Assembly (NCBI GenBank): GCA_033063855.1
Contig: CP093829.1
Span: 24,769,537-24,833,536, forward strand
Source of the DNA: Smittia aterrima
Taxonomy: Eukaryota > Arthropoda > Insecta > Diptera > Chironomidae
DNA length: 64,000 bases
Reading direction: 5' to 3'
The first letter of the stretch is position 1. Each line of letters starts with the position of its first letter. Both the position numbers and the translations under genes were made by a program. This document shows, in pieces, positions 51,542 through 62,064 of the stretch. The notes below the pieces were generated by a model. The model was given only the letters and a program-made list of their open reading frames with translations, made no database searches and was not told the DNA's origin.

Positions 51542-53247
51542 CGTTTGGACTCTTTGACTTCGAGTTTGCAACTGAAAAAAACCTTTAAACCTTTCGTTAT
51601 CATGGTTGACGATTCTATTATCTTATCCGACTTCCTCGATAAACATCGATTTCCTTTCTTCCAGTACTGATGATAAAACCAAGTGTCAGTCAAATACAAC
51701 TCATCGTTCGCATCATACACGTGTTGAATTCACACGGTTCACGTTCATGTTTGTTGTTATTTGTATGCTTTCCATAATATGATCTCTCAACTTTTTATTA
51801 ATGCCACATGTGTGAGAGGCGGGGGCGAATGTTATGTAGTGAAGGATTAATTGCAGCGATGCGTGTGATGAATTGTCATCGTCCCTCGATGAATTCATGA
51901 CCACGAATAGTCGCCGCTCTATCGTCGACAGTCATTAAGCGTTATTTGCGACAAGGCGAAATGAATTCATCGATGAGCACTTTCGATGAATATTCAATTA
52001 GCGTAACAGCAAATGCTGAAGCTGTCACTTTCAATTTATGTTCTCGGAGAAACTTCCGGGGGAAGAATTGATGCTTCGGGCTATCAACCTGAAGCGAAGA
52101 TAATCGTTTGTTGAACATTTTAAATTAATTACAGATGATGTTTGCGTGATTACGTGCCGTTTTCATTTGGAAACTTACAATTGACACCTGGAGATTTCCC
52201 TACCTCAATTCATTAATGCTCGAGTGGAGCATTGATCGATGGCCACTTTCATCCTTGAACACGAAGAAGATTCATCCTTTAAAGTCGTTTAAAAATAATT
52301 TAGAAACTTCAAAAAGCTTCTTTCTTTCTTCACAAGACGTACGTTCATTTATCGGCTCTGTCATTTGATGTCGAAAGAACTTAATCCTGTTAAACATCTT
52401 CTCAGCTTGTTTGTGCTCGCTTTCATGTCATTCATGTTCACGGAGTGGAAGTGTTTCTGCTCGAGCAGAAATCTTTTTCCTTCTCGCTTTTGCTGGAAAA
52501 ACTCCTACAGATGTTATTTTATCAGCCAAGAGAATAAGACAATTGTTTGTTTTGAGAAGTTTGTTCGTTCTCTGTGAGGTTTTTTTCCTCATGGGAAAAT
52601 TCTCCAATTCCGAGTCGAGAGAATGCTGAAATTGAGAAAAACACTGACGAAAAGACTTTAATTTTGTTGTTCATTCTTTTATTCAACTTCTTCTTGGCTT
52701 TCGAGAGAATGTTACACAAGTTTCCTCTTTCTGGGAATATCATAAACATTTGATTTAAATTTAAGGACTAGTCTGAAGTGAGATCAAATTCACAAATTTA
52801 AGGAAACAGTTTTAATCAATTAATCGATCAGACAAGAATTTTTCTTGTCAAGCAATTAAGAAATAAATTTCCATGTCGGTCAGTAAACTGCGGGGCATCA
52901 AAAACATTTTTTTTCTACTGAAATCTGTCGACTGGGCAAAGTCTTCACCCTCATCTCAAATTCATTTTTTCTAACTTTCCACCCACACGAACTTCTTTTT
53001 TTCCGCCGTGTTTTTTAATTGAAAGCAAACAGAAAGTTCATCATTTTTTTTGTTTGATTTTTTTTTCACGGAGCATGTAAAGTTTCCCAGCATCAATGAA
53101 AAATCAATCTCGCTTGTGAGCTTGCCGCGAGACTTTTTGAAAGGTAACAATGCGGAAGATTTTCCCTGGTTGCCTTTTAGATATTTTCCTTTTAACGAAA
53201 AGAAATGTGAAGCATCATCGTCTGATCGAGAGAGAAAGAGATTTTTA
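51542..53247. other. Protease-homologue upstream region and dsf 3' UTR
   Basis: Both flanking genes are on the minus strand. The right part should be the dsf 3' UTR; a minus-strand AATAAA at 52683-52678 is one possible end. The left part holds the upstream leader or promoter of the protease homologue. Only short frames without domains were seen. Confidence 0.45.
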
Positions 53248-56200
53248 TTAACATGTTTCGCTATTGATAACATTATTGGAGTTGTGGCTGTTATTCTGTG
53301 TATTGTTGTTATTATCGTTTTGAGTAATGTGACTGTTATTGTATTTTTCCATCATGTACATATCGCCGAGAAGACGTGAGATGGGAACATTTCCAATGGT
53401 TTCCTTAAAGAACAACATTTCAATTGTCGTCGAACGAATTGCCCGGAGTGATGGCAAAAGCAAAAGTAAACGACCAAATCGCGTTGGTTGACGTGGATAA
53501 CGAAGTCTAACGTGATCTGAGAGAATGCATTGAGCTTGATCTTGTAGCATCTCAACTGGTTGAACATCACAGAGTCGAGCAGTCTCTGTTGAAAATAAAA
53601 TTATTATTTCAATTCTTTTTTCGTTTGAAAATTCATTTCTAACCTGGAGAGAAGAGAATCACAGCTTTCATGCAACCAACCTCACTTGAGTCAGGCGAGA
53701 GTTGTCGAAAACGACAAAGTATCTCCTGAACTGTCTTCATCTCAACGGATGTTGTTGCATCATCCGGAATCCTCTCTCGAACTTGAGGACTATCGAATAA
53801 AGTCGCCAAATCCCATGGAACGCTCCATTGTGCAAAGTTAAGAAGAAAAAGTTCCTTCCACGACTCTTGAAGCAGCAATTGTTGATCGTTCTTCGAGAGA
53901 GTCTGGAAGGGAACTAAGCACCGAACCCAGCGAACAGCCATAAACAGCAATCGAGCTGTTGTTTCCTGATAAAAGAGAGAAATGATTTATGTTAAGTCAT
54001 CTGGAGTTGCAGGATTGTATTTGAGTCATTAAGACAAAGGTAAAAGGTCCCCTCAGTGGAATTACGCCCTCACATCATAACCGCATCTCTCTCTTTTCTG
54101 TCACCCACCTGTAAAAATTCCCACGTAGGTAATCTTGGGTTTAATGCATCAATTTGATACGCCGCATGATGCAGAGATGGAAAAATAATTGAATTTTGAG
54201 CTTGATGATATTGGATGAGTTCTTGATACTTGTCGGGACTCATGAGAATGTCCAGCAGACCATTTTGCATGTTGTTGGCCCTTGTGGTTTGTTGACTTAG
54301 TTGGCATGATGCTGCATTTCCATTTGTGACAGCCGTGAATGACGAGACAGATGAAGCTGATGATGCGGAAAATGATGCAGCGACATTAATCTCTGCTGTC
54401 GATGGAATTTGAGTTGGAGTTTTAGTATTGACTGGACTTGATGGAGCAGCTGGGGGAGTTGCATTGTGTCCCGAACGTGAATCAGCATTGGAGTGAGGAC
54501 TCATTATCCTTTCAGAAACTGAAGAAGCTGACGATGAATCGATTGATATTGTAGACTTTGAGTTGGTCGGCGAATACTGTTGCAGTTGATGATTCAAAGG
54601 CTTATAGAAGTTGCTGTTGATCGAGGGAAAATCGAAACCCGAGGTCAACTTTGACTGCTCATTGAATTTTCCTCCATTCGCCGCGAGCGAAGCATGTTGA
54701 TTGAGTCCATGATTTGGAAGAATCGGAGTTGGATGAAGAAGTGTTCCAAACGAGAGTGGTTGGGGATGATGGAGAATGGTCGAGTGCTGTTGGAATGAGT
54801 TTAATTGCGTGAAATGTGCGGAGCCTGCATGATGATTTTGGAGATTATGGTGTGCATAAGACGATGCGTTTGCCATCGGGTTGAATCCGCCGTGATGATG
54901 GTGGTGATGATGATGCTGTTGATGAGACATTTGATTGTGTAAATGCTGCAGCTTTGGCTTTCGAGGGCCTCGTTCATGTTGAACAGCTGAAAGTGGAAAA
55001 ATTTCCCAGATTAATTTCCTTATTGACTTTTGAATTTCCCTTGCACAATCGCGTAAAAGTATCATGCGCTAATCGGATTGCTTCTGAGGATAGGGGAACA
55101 ATCAACTCATTTTCAAATAAATCCCTTTGAGTTGAAGTTCAAAAAGTTTCTCCAAAAAAAAATTGATTTCTTCAAGATAAAGAAGAAAGTCTCGCTTCTA
55201 AATTATTCAGTGTCGTTAGGAAACCGAGAAAAAAGGATCATCATTTGCCGATATCAACGTTTAATGTAGCGAAATGATCTGAAAAATCGTCGACGAGTCT
55301 TGTGGGTGAACAATCGAGCTCTGTGAGAATTTTCACATCTTTTTGACTGCAGGAGAAATTCAAAAAATTAATGAGGGATTGAAGTGTTTTGTGGAGTTTC
55401 AGAAGATTAACGAAAAAAGAAAATCGGTCGAACCCAAAATGATGACTTGAATCGTTCAATGACTTAAAGGTTGAGGAGATCAGAGTGAAATTTAGTAAAA
55501 TATTTATAAGAAGCAGAGAATTTGTTGCAATTGATTGCTCTGCTTTACATTTCATGTCGTGAGACTTCATCCACATGTGAACAAGCGACGACGATAAAAT
55601 GAGATACATTTTAAACCACACACATCACAATAAATTTGATGATACTTTTCCACTTTGATGGCTGATAGTTTTTCAGCGAATTCACACGAGACGAGAAATT
55701 AAGTTTAATGAGATTCCATTCGTTGAAACTCGCGATGATGGAAAATCAGCGAAGCATAATTTATTCGCTCACTAGTTGTTCAGCCATTGGAATCTAAATA
55801 ATTTGTGATTACACATGAGATAGCGTTTATTCATGTTCGTTCATCTTTCATTTATTTCCCCAACTAAATAATAAAATAAAAGCTTTTCCCTCGAAAACTC
55901 GTCGGAAAGATGAAACTACAAAATTATCGCATCACTTTCAACTTTCAACTCGACAAGAGTTTGTAATTAAAATTTCTCGTCGCTTCGGTCGCAGTGCAAC
56001 TGAAAAGTTTCTGACGCCTGAAGCCAACATCTTCAATTTAGCGCAACCCAGAAACATGAAAATTGTTACTAAGTTTGAACATTTATTCTCATTTAAAACT
56101 GTTATCGTCGTCAAACTGCGATGTGGATTCCGAAATGCGAGGATTTGAAAGTTTAGTAAACGCGAAACACATTTCGCCATCGCTTGTTTATCCGGGATCG

Positions 56201-57406
56201 TATTTTGTTGTTTGTAAAAACTAGTTTTGTTTGAACTTACCGTCTTTGTTCATCGCGGACTGAAAGCACTTCGCTAGGCGACATGCTCGACACTGGTTTC
56301 TGTGAGTTTTATCAACAGGACAGCGGCCTTTTAATTCTCCAGCAGCTTTGCACGTATAAATCCTATTTCTATGAATGCTTCTTTTAAAGAAACCTGAACA
56401 ACCTATCAAATAGATAGACTCGTATTAATCCTGACGATACCTTCAATCCTTCATCTTACCATCACAGCTATAAATTCCATAATGTTTTCCTAAACAAATA
56501 AAAAGAAACTTCAAGTCATGGACGATCAATCAATCAATGATAATTACCGCTGCTTCTATCTCCGCAAACTTTACAAGGAATATCGAGCAGTCTATCGCCT
56601 TTAATGCCAACGCAAAGCGAGTAAAGAAAAAGAAAAATTAAATTAAGATTTTCTTCAAGTGATTATCGCGCTTCACTTTTTTTTGTGCGAGAGAAGCAAA
56701 AGCGTTAATTAACATGGAATCCTCTGCACAACCAACAGTTTTTTTTTTGTTGCTGGCGGATGTAACTCCAGATTTTGCGTTTTTGCTTAGTCAATTTCTT
56801 TTTTCTCTCTTTCGTAAATCACGAGACGAAGGATTTTCCGGGCTCACGCTTTCGTGTTTTGTCAGCAAAGGAAATGAGGTGGGTTAAGGGATTAACACCC
56901 TTGAAACACAATAAAATTAGTCGGAATTAAAATTTCAATATTTATCTTTGAAATTGAAAAGTATAAGAGAGCACCGACAGCAAAAAAGCAAAAGGGTAAG
57001 CGCTCGAGTGTTAACAATTATCCGAGGGATCATGACGGTAAATGAAGAGGGAGCGAATAAGAAAACACTTGGAAAAATACACGAGCTATCAAGTTAAGAT
57101 CGACATTTTTTATTTTCATTGTGCACAAGTCAGAGATTTCACAACTTTTCAAAATGTTTAGTTAAGATTTTAAAGTTTTAGTTTTGATTTTCGAGGACCC
57201 CTTCAGATTTAAATGGGTTGCTCAATATAAAAACATTGGACACGCGTTTGATAATTGCCAACGTGTCGCAGCAATTATTCGGGAGATTAAAGAGATTACA
57301 TTGGTTTTCGGAAGTAAAAATGAGACAATTTGTGATTTATTTGATGAGAAAATTGTTTGAAATATTTGTCGATCTTTCGCTTATTTTTATATTCACCTGT
57401 TCCCAT
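53248..57406 (-). CDS. dsf: Dissatisfaction (NR2E-type orphan nuclear receptor), complete, 7 coding exons
   Basis: Dsf is a Tailless-related nuclear receptor; in flies it acts in neurons and is needed for sexual behaviour of both sexes. Coding exons: 57397-57406, 56548-56598, 56460-56489, 56241-56402, 54109-54986, 53644-53965, 53248-53585. All junctions are GT-AG with agreeing phase; the sum is 1,791 nt, 596 aa. The start MGTGDRLLDIPCK matches the fly Dsf N-terminus as I recall it. Zinc finger 1 (CKVCGDRSSGKHYGIYSC, P-box CDGCS) and finger 2 (FKRSIHRNRIYTCK, then THRNQCRACRLAKCF) are intact. The long hinge has a run of eight His and is rich in Ser and Asn. The ligand-binding region (about 330-565) keeps WSVPWDLATLF, CDVQPVEMLQDQAQCIL and FFKETIGNVPISRLL. 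The tail is Asn-rich. Zinc fingers and ligand domain identify Dsf rather than Tailless. Confidence 0.95.
54987..56240 (-). other. dsf: dsf intron 4, containing inverted-repeat copy B
   Basis: A 1,254-nt intron separates the second zinc-finger exon from the hinge exon. Apart from the 249-bp repeat at 55458-55706 it shows AT-rich DNA with short frames only; the 126-codon minus frame at 55241-55621 is largely the repeat itself. Confidence 0.7.
55458..55706 (-). repeat. Inverted repeat, copy B (249 bp)
   Basis: This is the reverse complement of 50434-50682 with one mismatch by my reading. The inner spacing between copies is 4,775 bp and holds the protease homologue plus the dsf hinge and ligand-domain exons. 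Copy B lies in dsf intron 4. Because dsf and the protease homologue are both transcribed leftwards, a dsf pre-mRNA and a 3'-extended protease-homologue RNA would be complementary here. Confidence 0.95.
56460..56489 (-). CDS. dsf: dsf 30-nt microexon inside zinc finger 1
   Basis: Thirty coding bases between a TTTGTTTAG acceptor and a GTAAGA donor encode the centre of finger 1 (KHYGIYSCD plus split Gly codons). Flanking introns are 57 and 58 nt. Removal would delete a zinc ligand and most of the P-box while keeping the frame, since 30 is a multiple of three. Confidence 0.9.
57397..57406 (-). CDS. dsf: dsf first coding exon (10 nt: Met-Gly-Thr plus one base)
   Basis: The ATG at 57406 (context TAAAATGGG) is followed after ten bases by GTGAATA. 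The next exon (56598) begins GCGATAGACTG after a TAAAG acceptor, giving MGTGDRLLDIPCK in frame. I picked it because the zinc-finger exon has no in-frame ATG and the product matches the conserved Dsf N-terminus. Exons this short are easily missed by gene finders. Confidence 0.75.
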
Positions 57407-60400
57407 TTTACGAAGATTCACTTGAAAATAATCCACTGTGAGATTTTTGCCTGATATTGCACTTTTGAGTATTTGGCAATTTTAGTTTTGCTTTCTCACA
57501 ATTTAATTCATTTAAATATTTTTCCAATAAATTCACTTTTAACTAGACAACTCTTTCAAATGTTTCATTTATTTTTTAATCAATTCCTCAACTAACGATT
57601 CACATCGTCTCACTTTGAATTCAACGCGATGACTGATCCGACGGCAAGGAGTTTTCAAAATACTTTGACTTCATCACACTCGTCTAGTCACTCTTCGGTT
57701 CAGTCTAATCTCCATCTCTCCCTCAGTTGCAGCAACAAAAAAACACTTTCATCCCTCTCAACAAGACAAAACGATTTGAGTTCTCAATAATTTAATGTGT
57801 TGTGTGATGTCTTATGCCGAGGGATTGCTAATAAATTTTAATGCCAGCCAACATGAAGTGAAAAAGTGCTTTTTCTCTCTCTGAGAAGAGTCTGAATTGT
57901 GGTTGCGAAAACAGGATGGGGTGATGGGAAACTTATAATGTTAAAATGTTAAAGGCGGAGCTTTGGTCTTGAGTCATTTTAAAATGGAAATTTTCATGCA
58001 ACGAGAGTTTCCGACTTCACGTAGTAAACCCGAACGCTCTCTCGTAGTTTTATACGTTTTTGATGAAAGCGTTAGCAAGAACAGGACAACAAGTGCAATG
58101 TGAAGCGAGAGAGAAAGAGTTTCAGAAATGGTAGAAATCTGTAAGTGACTGACTAGCAGCTCCTGTTTGACTCGATGCTTTTTTTTTTTGTGGTTTTTCA
58201 TGGTCGACTCAACATCACATTTTACTCATCGTTACTTCAATCATTATTCATGATAACTCAACCACTTTTTGTTATTGAGCTTTCTCTTTCTTCTACGCCC
58301 GTGAGCCGAGCTAGTGATTACGAAACTCATGATAATGATGAGATAATAAAACATTTGAACTTTCCGAACTACAAACAAAGACTTTTCATCATTATGACTC
58401 GTTTTTCGAATGAAAAGCAAACATCCGATTTTGTCATTGCGAGAACCAAACGTTTTGATGTGAAAAACGTTGCGTAACGATCAAAACCGAAAAGCAACAG
58501 CAAAAAACTGAAGCCACACAGACAAAAGCTCTCTCCTCCTGTGTGTACATTCATCGAATGCCTTGTTGAGTTTCTGCCATTTTCGCAACAACAAAAAGCA
58601 CTCTCTGACAGGCACAGATGTTTGATTTCCCATCGAAATGTACGCTCAGTGCGACTTTCGGTCACATTAAACACAGTCGAGAAAGCAATACAGCAATATG
58701 GCTAAAAAAGCTCAGGAGCCAGAAAATGAAAAAGGCGCCGACTCTCTGTGAGTTGGTTTCTCTTCTAGAAAAGACGAAGATTCTTGTAAACACACCCACG
58801 AATGAAGATGTGGCTGAACTTCTTTCTTTTCTTCTTTCCTTGAGAACCGACGGCAAATTTTACGAGAGAAAATCTTCCAGCCTCGCTTCAACGAGGAAAA
58901 TTAATTTACCTTTTATTTTGGAATGAACTTTGCCTCAAGCTCTTTTAAATAAAAGCAGATTTATTGTCTCATCATCAGGCCCCTCTGCTCGCTTTTACTT
59001 TATGGTTTTTGCCTTTAAAACGTTGTGAGCTAAAGCAGGCAAGAAGAAGGTTGAATCTTAGTCGTAAATTAAGAAGCTCAAAACATGAAATTTTCATACG
59101 CAATACATCTTTCTTTTACTGTGAGAGAAAATCCACATGTTGACATTGTGTATGTTGTTCCTAAGCTAAGCAGATAATTAATCATGCTTTACCTTCATAA
59201 TTTACTGCTTTTTTGTTTTGTTTTTGCGGTTAAAGCATCTTTATAAGTGAAAGAGGAAGAACTAGATGGGAAGGATTATAATTTTGATCTTTTCTCGCAA
59301 AACCTCGAAGAAGAGAAAATCGTTCTTAAAGAACTCTCGAGACCTTGGAGGTTCAGTTTCTCACAGAAAATTTTATTATTTTATAAGAAAAATAAAGTTC
59401 TGGGAAATTTCTTCGTCTGTCCTGGTTTACGGTCGAACTTAATAAATCTTGTAGCTTTTCTTTCTAAACAAACATACCGCAACACGAAACTGCTCGCTTT
59501 CTCGAGAAGGGGATCCGATGGGAAAGAAATTATTTTCCTCCTTTGACTCAAGTAATCTCTCGTTTTTAGAGAAAAGCTTTCTTATTTATTTTTCTCAGCT
59601 AGGTTTGATGCTTTCCTAACATGTTGGCAATGTGTGAGAATATGATCAGATGGCTTTCTGCTTGTGGCACGCTAAATGAGAAAACCGAAACTGTTCAGAT
59701 GAGATTTTTAAACGTCTCTGAGCGCTCGAGCTCTCTGAGGAGGATAATTTCCATGAAAATTGAAACGATTTCGTTTTGGGAGGAGAAGACATAAAAAAAA
59801 TATCACGAAATCAAATTAATGAGAAAAATTTCATCGACAACATCAACTAAGAAGAAGAGTGGAAAAGGAGAAACGTTATCTGTTGCCAAAATGATTCTTG
59901 ATCACGAACATCTTACATTAACGCTATTATGAGCTTATGGCTTGTTATTTTATTCAATTTAGCAAATCCCGGTTAATGCTTCATTTTTTCCCTCCCCTAA
60001 CCGCAAAAACCTTCCATCTCTCGTTCCTTTTGAGTTGAAATCATTTCATGGCTTGAGAGAATTTGAAATGCTTTTAAGTAAAACAAATTCACGGGAGCGA
60101 ACGTCGTAATCGCTTCGACAACAAAACGCTTCTCAGCCACTTTATCAGAAAATTTTCATTTAGAAAAGAAATTCAGAAATCATTGAGTTTATTCAATTTG
60201 TGGTGTCATTGCAGAATTTATAGAATTACATTAAGTTGTCTATGGTGACAGTTTCATCAATTTCATCTCCATCGTTCGCTCTTCGTCCTGACACGTTTGG
60301 AAATATCCATTGTAATCAGCTTATTGTTGAGTCGAAAGGATAACAAATTATGCAAAGTGGCGAAGGTGACAGATTTTCTGAAAGAGACTCGTGATTCTAT

Positions 60401-61191
60401 CACTTTCTACATTTGTGAAATTTCATCATTGGTTAATGGACCTTTTCGTTTTTCCATTTTTTTTATGTGAAGGGGGTTTGATAAATGGTTCGTGTCATTT
60501 TCCCAAAACAAACATTTTTCTGATGACGACACCGAACGACCAAAAAGCGACGAAATCCCCAGAAAAGCATTTGAATACTCATTTTGTATGCGACAAAGCA
60601 ACTTTGGGATGAAGCCGGATCAGAGAAGCTGAAGTCATAGAATTAATTCATTTTCTAGACCGATCACAAATCTCACAAAAGAGATTTTCACAAATAAAAT
60701 AAACTTTAATCGATTCAGTAACAAATATCGATTTTTAGTTGAACTCTCTGTGCGAATCGAATGGAAACATCCATTTTGACACTCATAACTCAAACACAAA
60801 TATTGACAATCCACTTCACTCGACACGGGAAAATCAAATTTTCATGATTTTGCGAGCCGTTGTTAAGTCGTCAGGTAATGTTTCCTGTAAGCAAACACGA
60901 CGCTTCTGTTATGCAAATTTAATTTCATTGAAAATTCAATATGTTACGCAAATAGCTTCGGACGGGATCGTGCTCATGCTTGACCGCCAAAACTGCATGA
61001 AGTCTCGTGAAAGGAGATAATACGATTTTTTTATGATTTCAAGTTCGTCGCACTTATTCATGAATGACGCTCCTTATCGCTTTTGAATGAAAATATTTTT
61101 AATATTTTTTTCTTCTGGTCACTAGAACATTATCTCCGTTGTTTGACTGAATAAACTCTCATTTCAGCGTCTGAATGTGATTAGACGCGAG
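57407..61191. other. Region between divergent dsf and collagen genes
   Basis: About 3.8 kb should contain the dsf 5' UTR and promoter and the distal control region of the collagen. Open frames of 60-102 codons on both strands have no recognisable domain. No repeat family or RNA gene was recognised. Confidence 0.5.
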
Positions 61192-61243
61192 TATAAATTA
61201 AGCGACAAATCTCAGTCAAACTTTAGTTTGTCGGTTGAATTGG
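61192..61243 (+). promoter_or_regulatory. Core promoter and noncoding exon 1 of the collagen gene
   Basis: TATAAATT at 61192 is followed by a perfect arthropod initiator TCAGTC (A at 61214). The gap of 22 nt is shorter than the usual 30, so the TATA match may be fortuitous. A consensus donor (TGG then GTAAGTT) at 61244 would end a ~30-nt noncoding exon, joined by a 745-nt intron to an acceptor CTTTTCAG at 61988, 76 nt before the ATG. Confidence 0.5.
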
Positions 61244-62064
61244 GTAAGTTAAGAAGTGGAAAAATAGAAGTGAAGTGGAAGTGAAGTGTTTGTGAAAGTG
61301 GAAAAGTGCAACAAAGTGCAAATCGTGAGGTGTCAGTGAATGTCAAAGGTCATCGATAAGATCTTTGAGTTGAAAAACCTCGCAAAAAATATTTACGAAT
61401 CAGAAATTTTAAGATAAACATCAAGAGAAAGTGAAATTTTGAGTTCAGCTTTTGCTAATCAGTAGATCAATCAATCTTATTGCAATTGGATTTGAATTGA
61501 AGTGAAGAAGCGAAGAGTTTCTCGATAAAATCGAATAAACGTGAAAATCTAATGACATCACGACTCGCCATAAACGCGTTTAATCCGACAAAATTTGACG
61601 ATTTTCATATGGAACTACATTAAATTCGTTGATAAAGCTCTCATTACTTCCTCATAAATGTCAAAATGTTATCAATCTCGCTGTTTTTTGTGAATGTTGC
61701 CATACTTTTTTAGAAAAAAAATATCAATTTTGAGAGACAGTGGTGTTACAAATAACAGATAAGGTTGAATTGATAAAAGAAAAAAATCTTTCCGACGCCA
61801 GTGGCGAGTCTAAGCTTGGAAAAGTTCGTTATTAACGTGAAGTGCTTTGAAGTCTAAACAAAATAAAAATGATGCGACGGAACTTTCAATCGTTGCGTGT
61901 GATTAAAGTGAAAAAGTCATGAAATTCAAATTGAAATTCTTTACGCCCGGCTCATGTGGATTACGCGTTGAATCAATTTTCTTTTCAGCTTATCAACTTT
62001 GACAGAGACAACTGAACTTTCAACAAATCTTTAAAGAATGTGATGAAATACAAACTTGAAAAAA

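Noticed and set aside
55241..55621. 126-codon minus-strand open frame
   Set aside because: Most of it is the inverted-repeat copy B in a dsf intron; the other copy encodes only a truncated version, so coding is unlikely.
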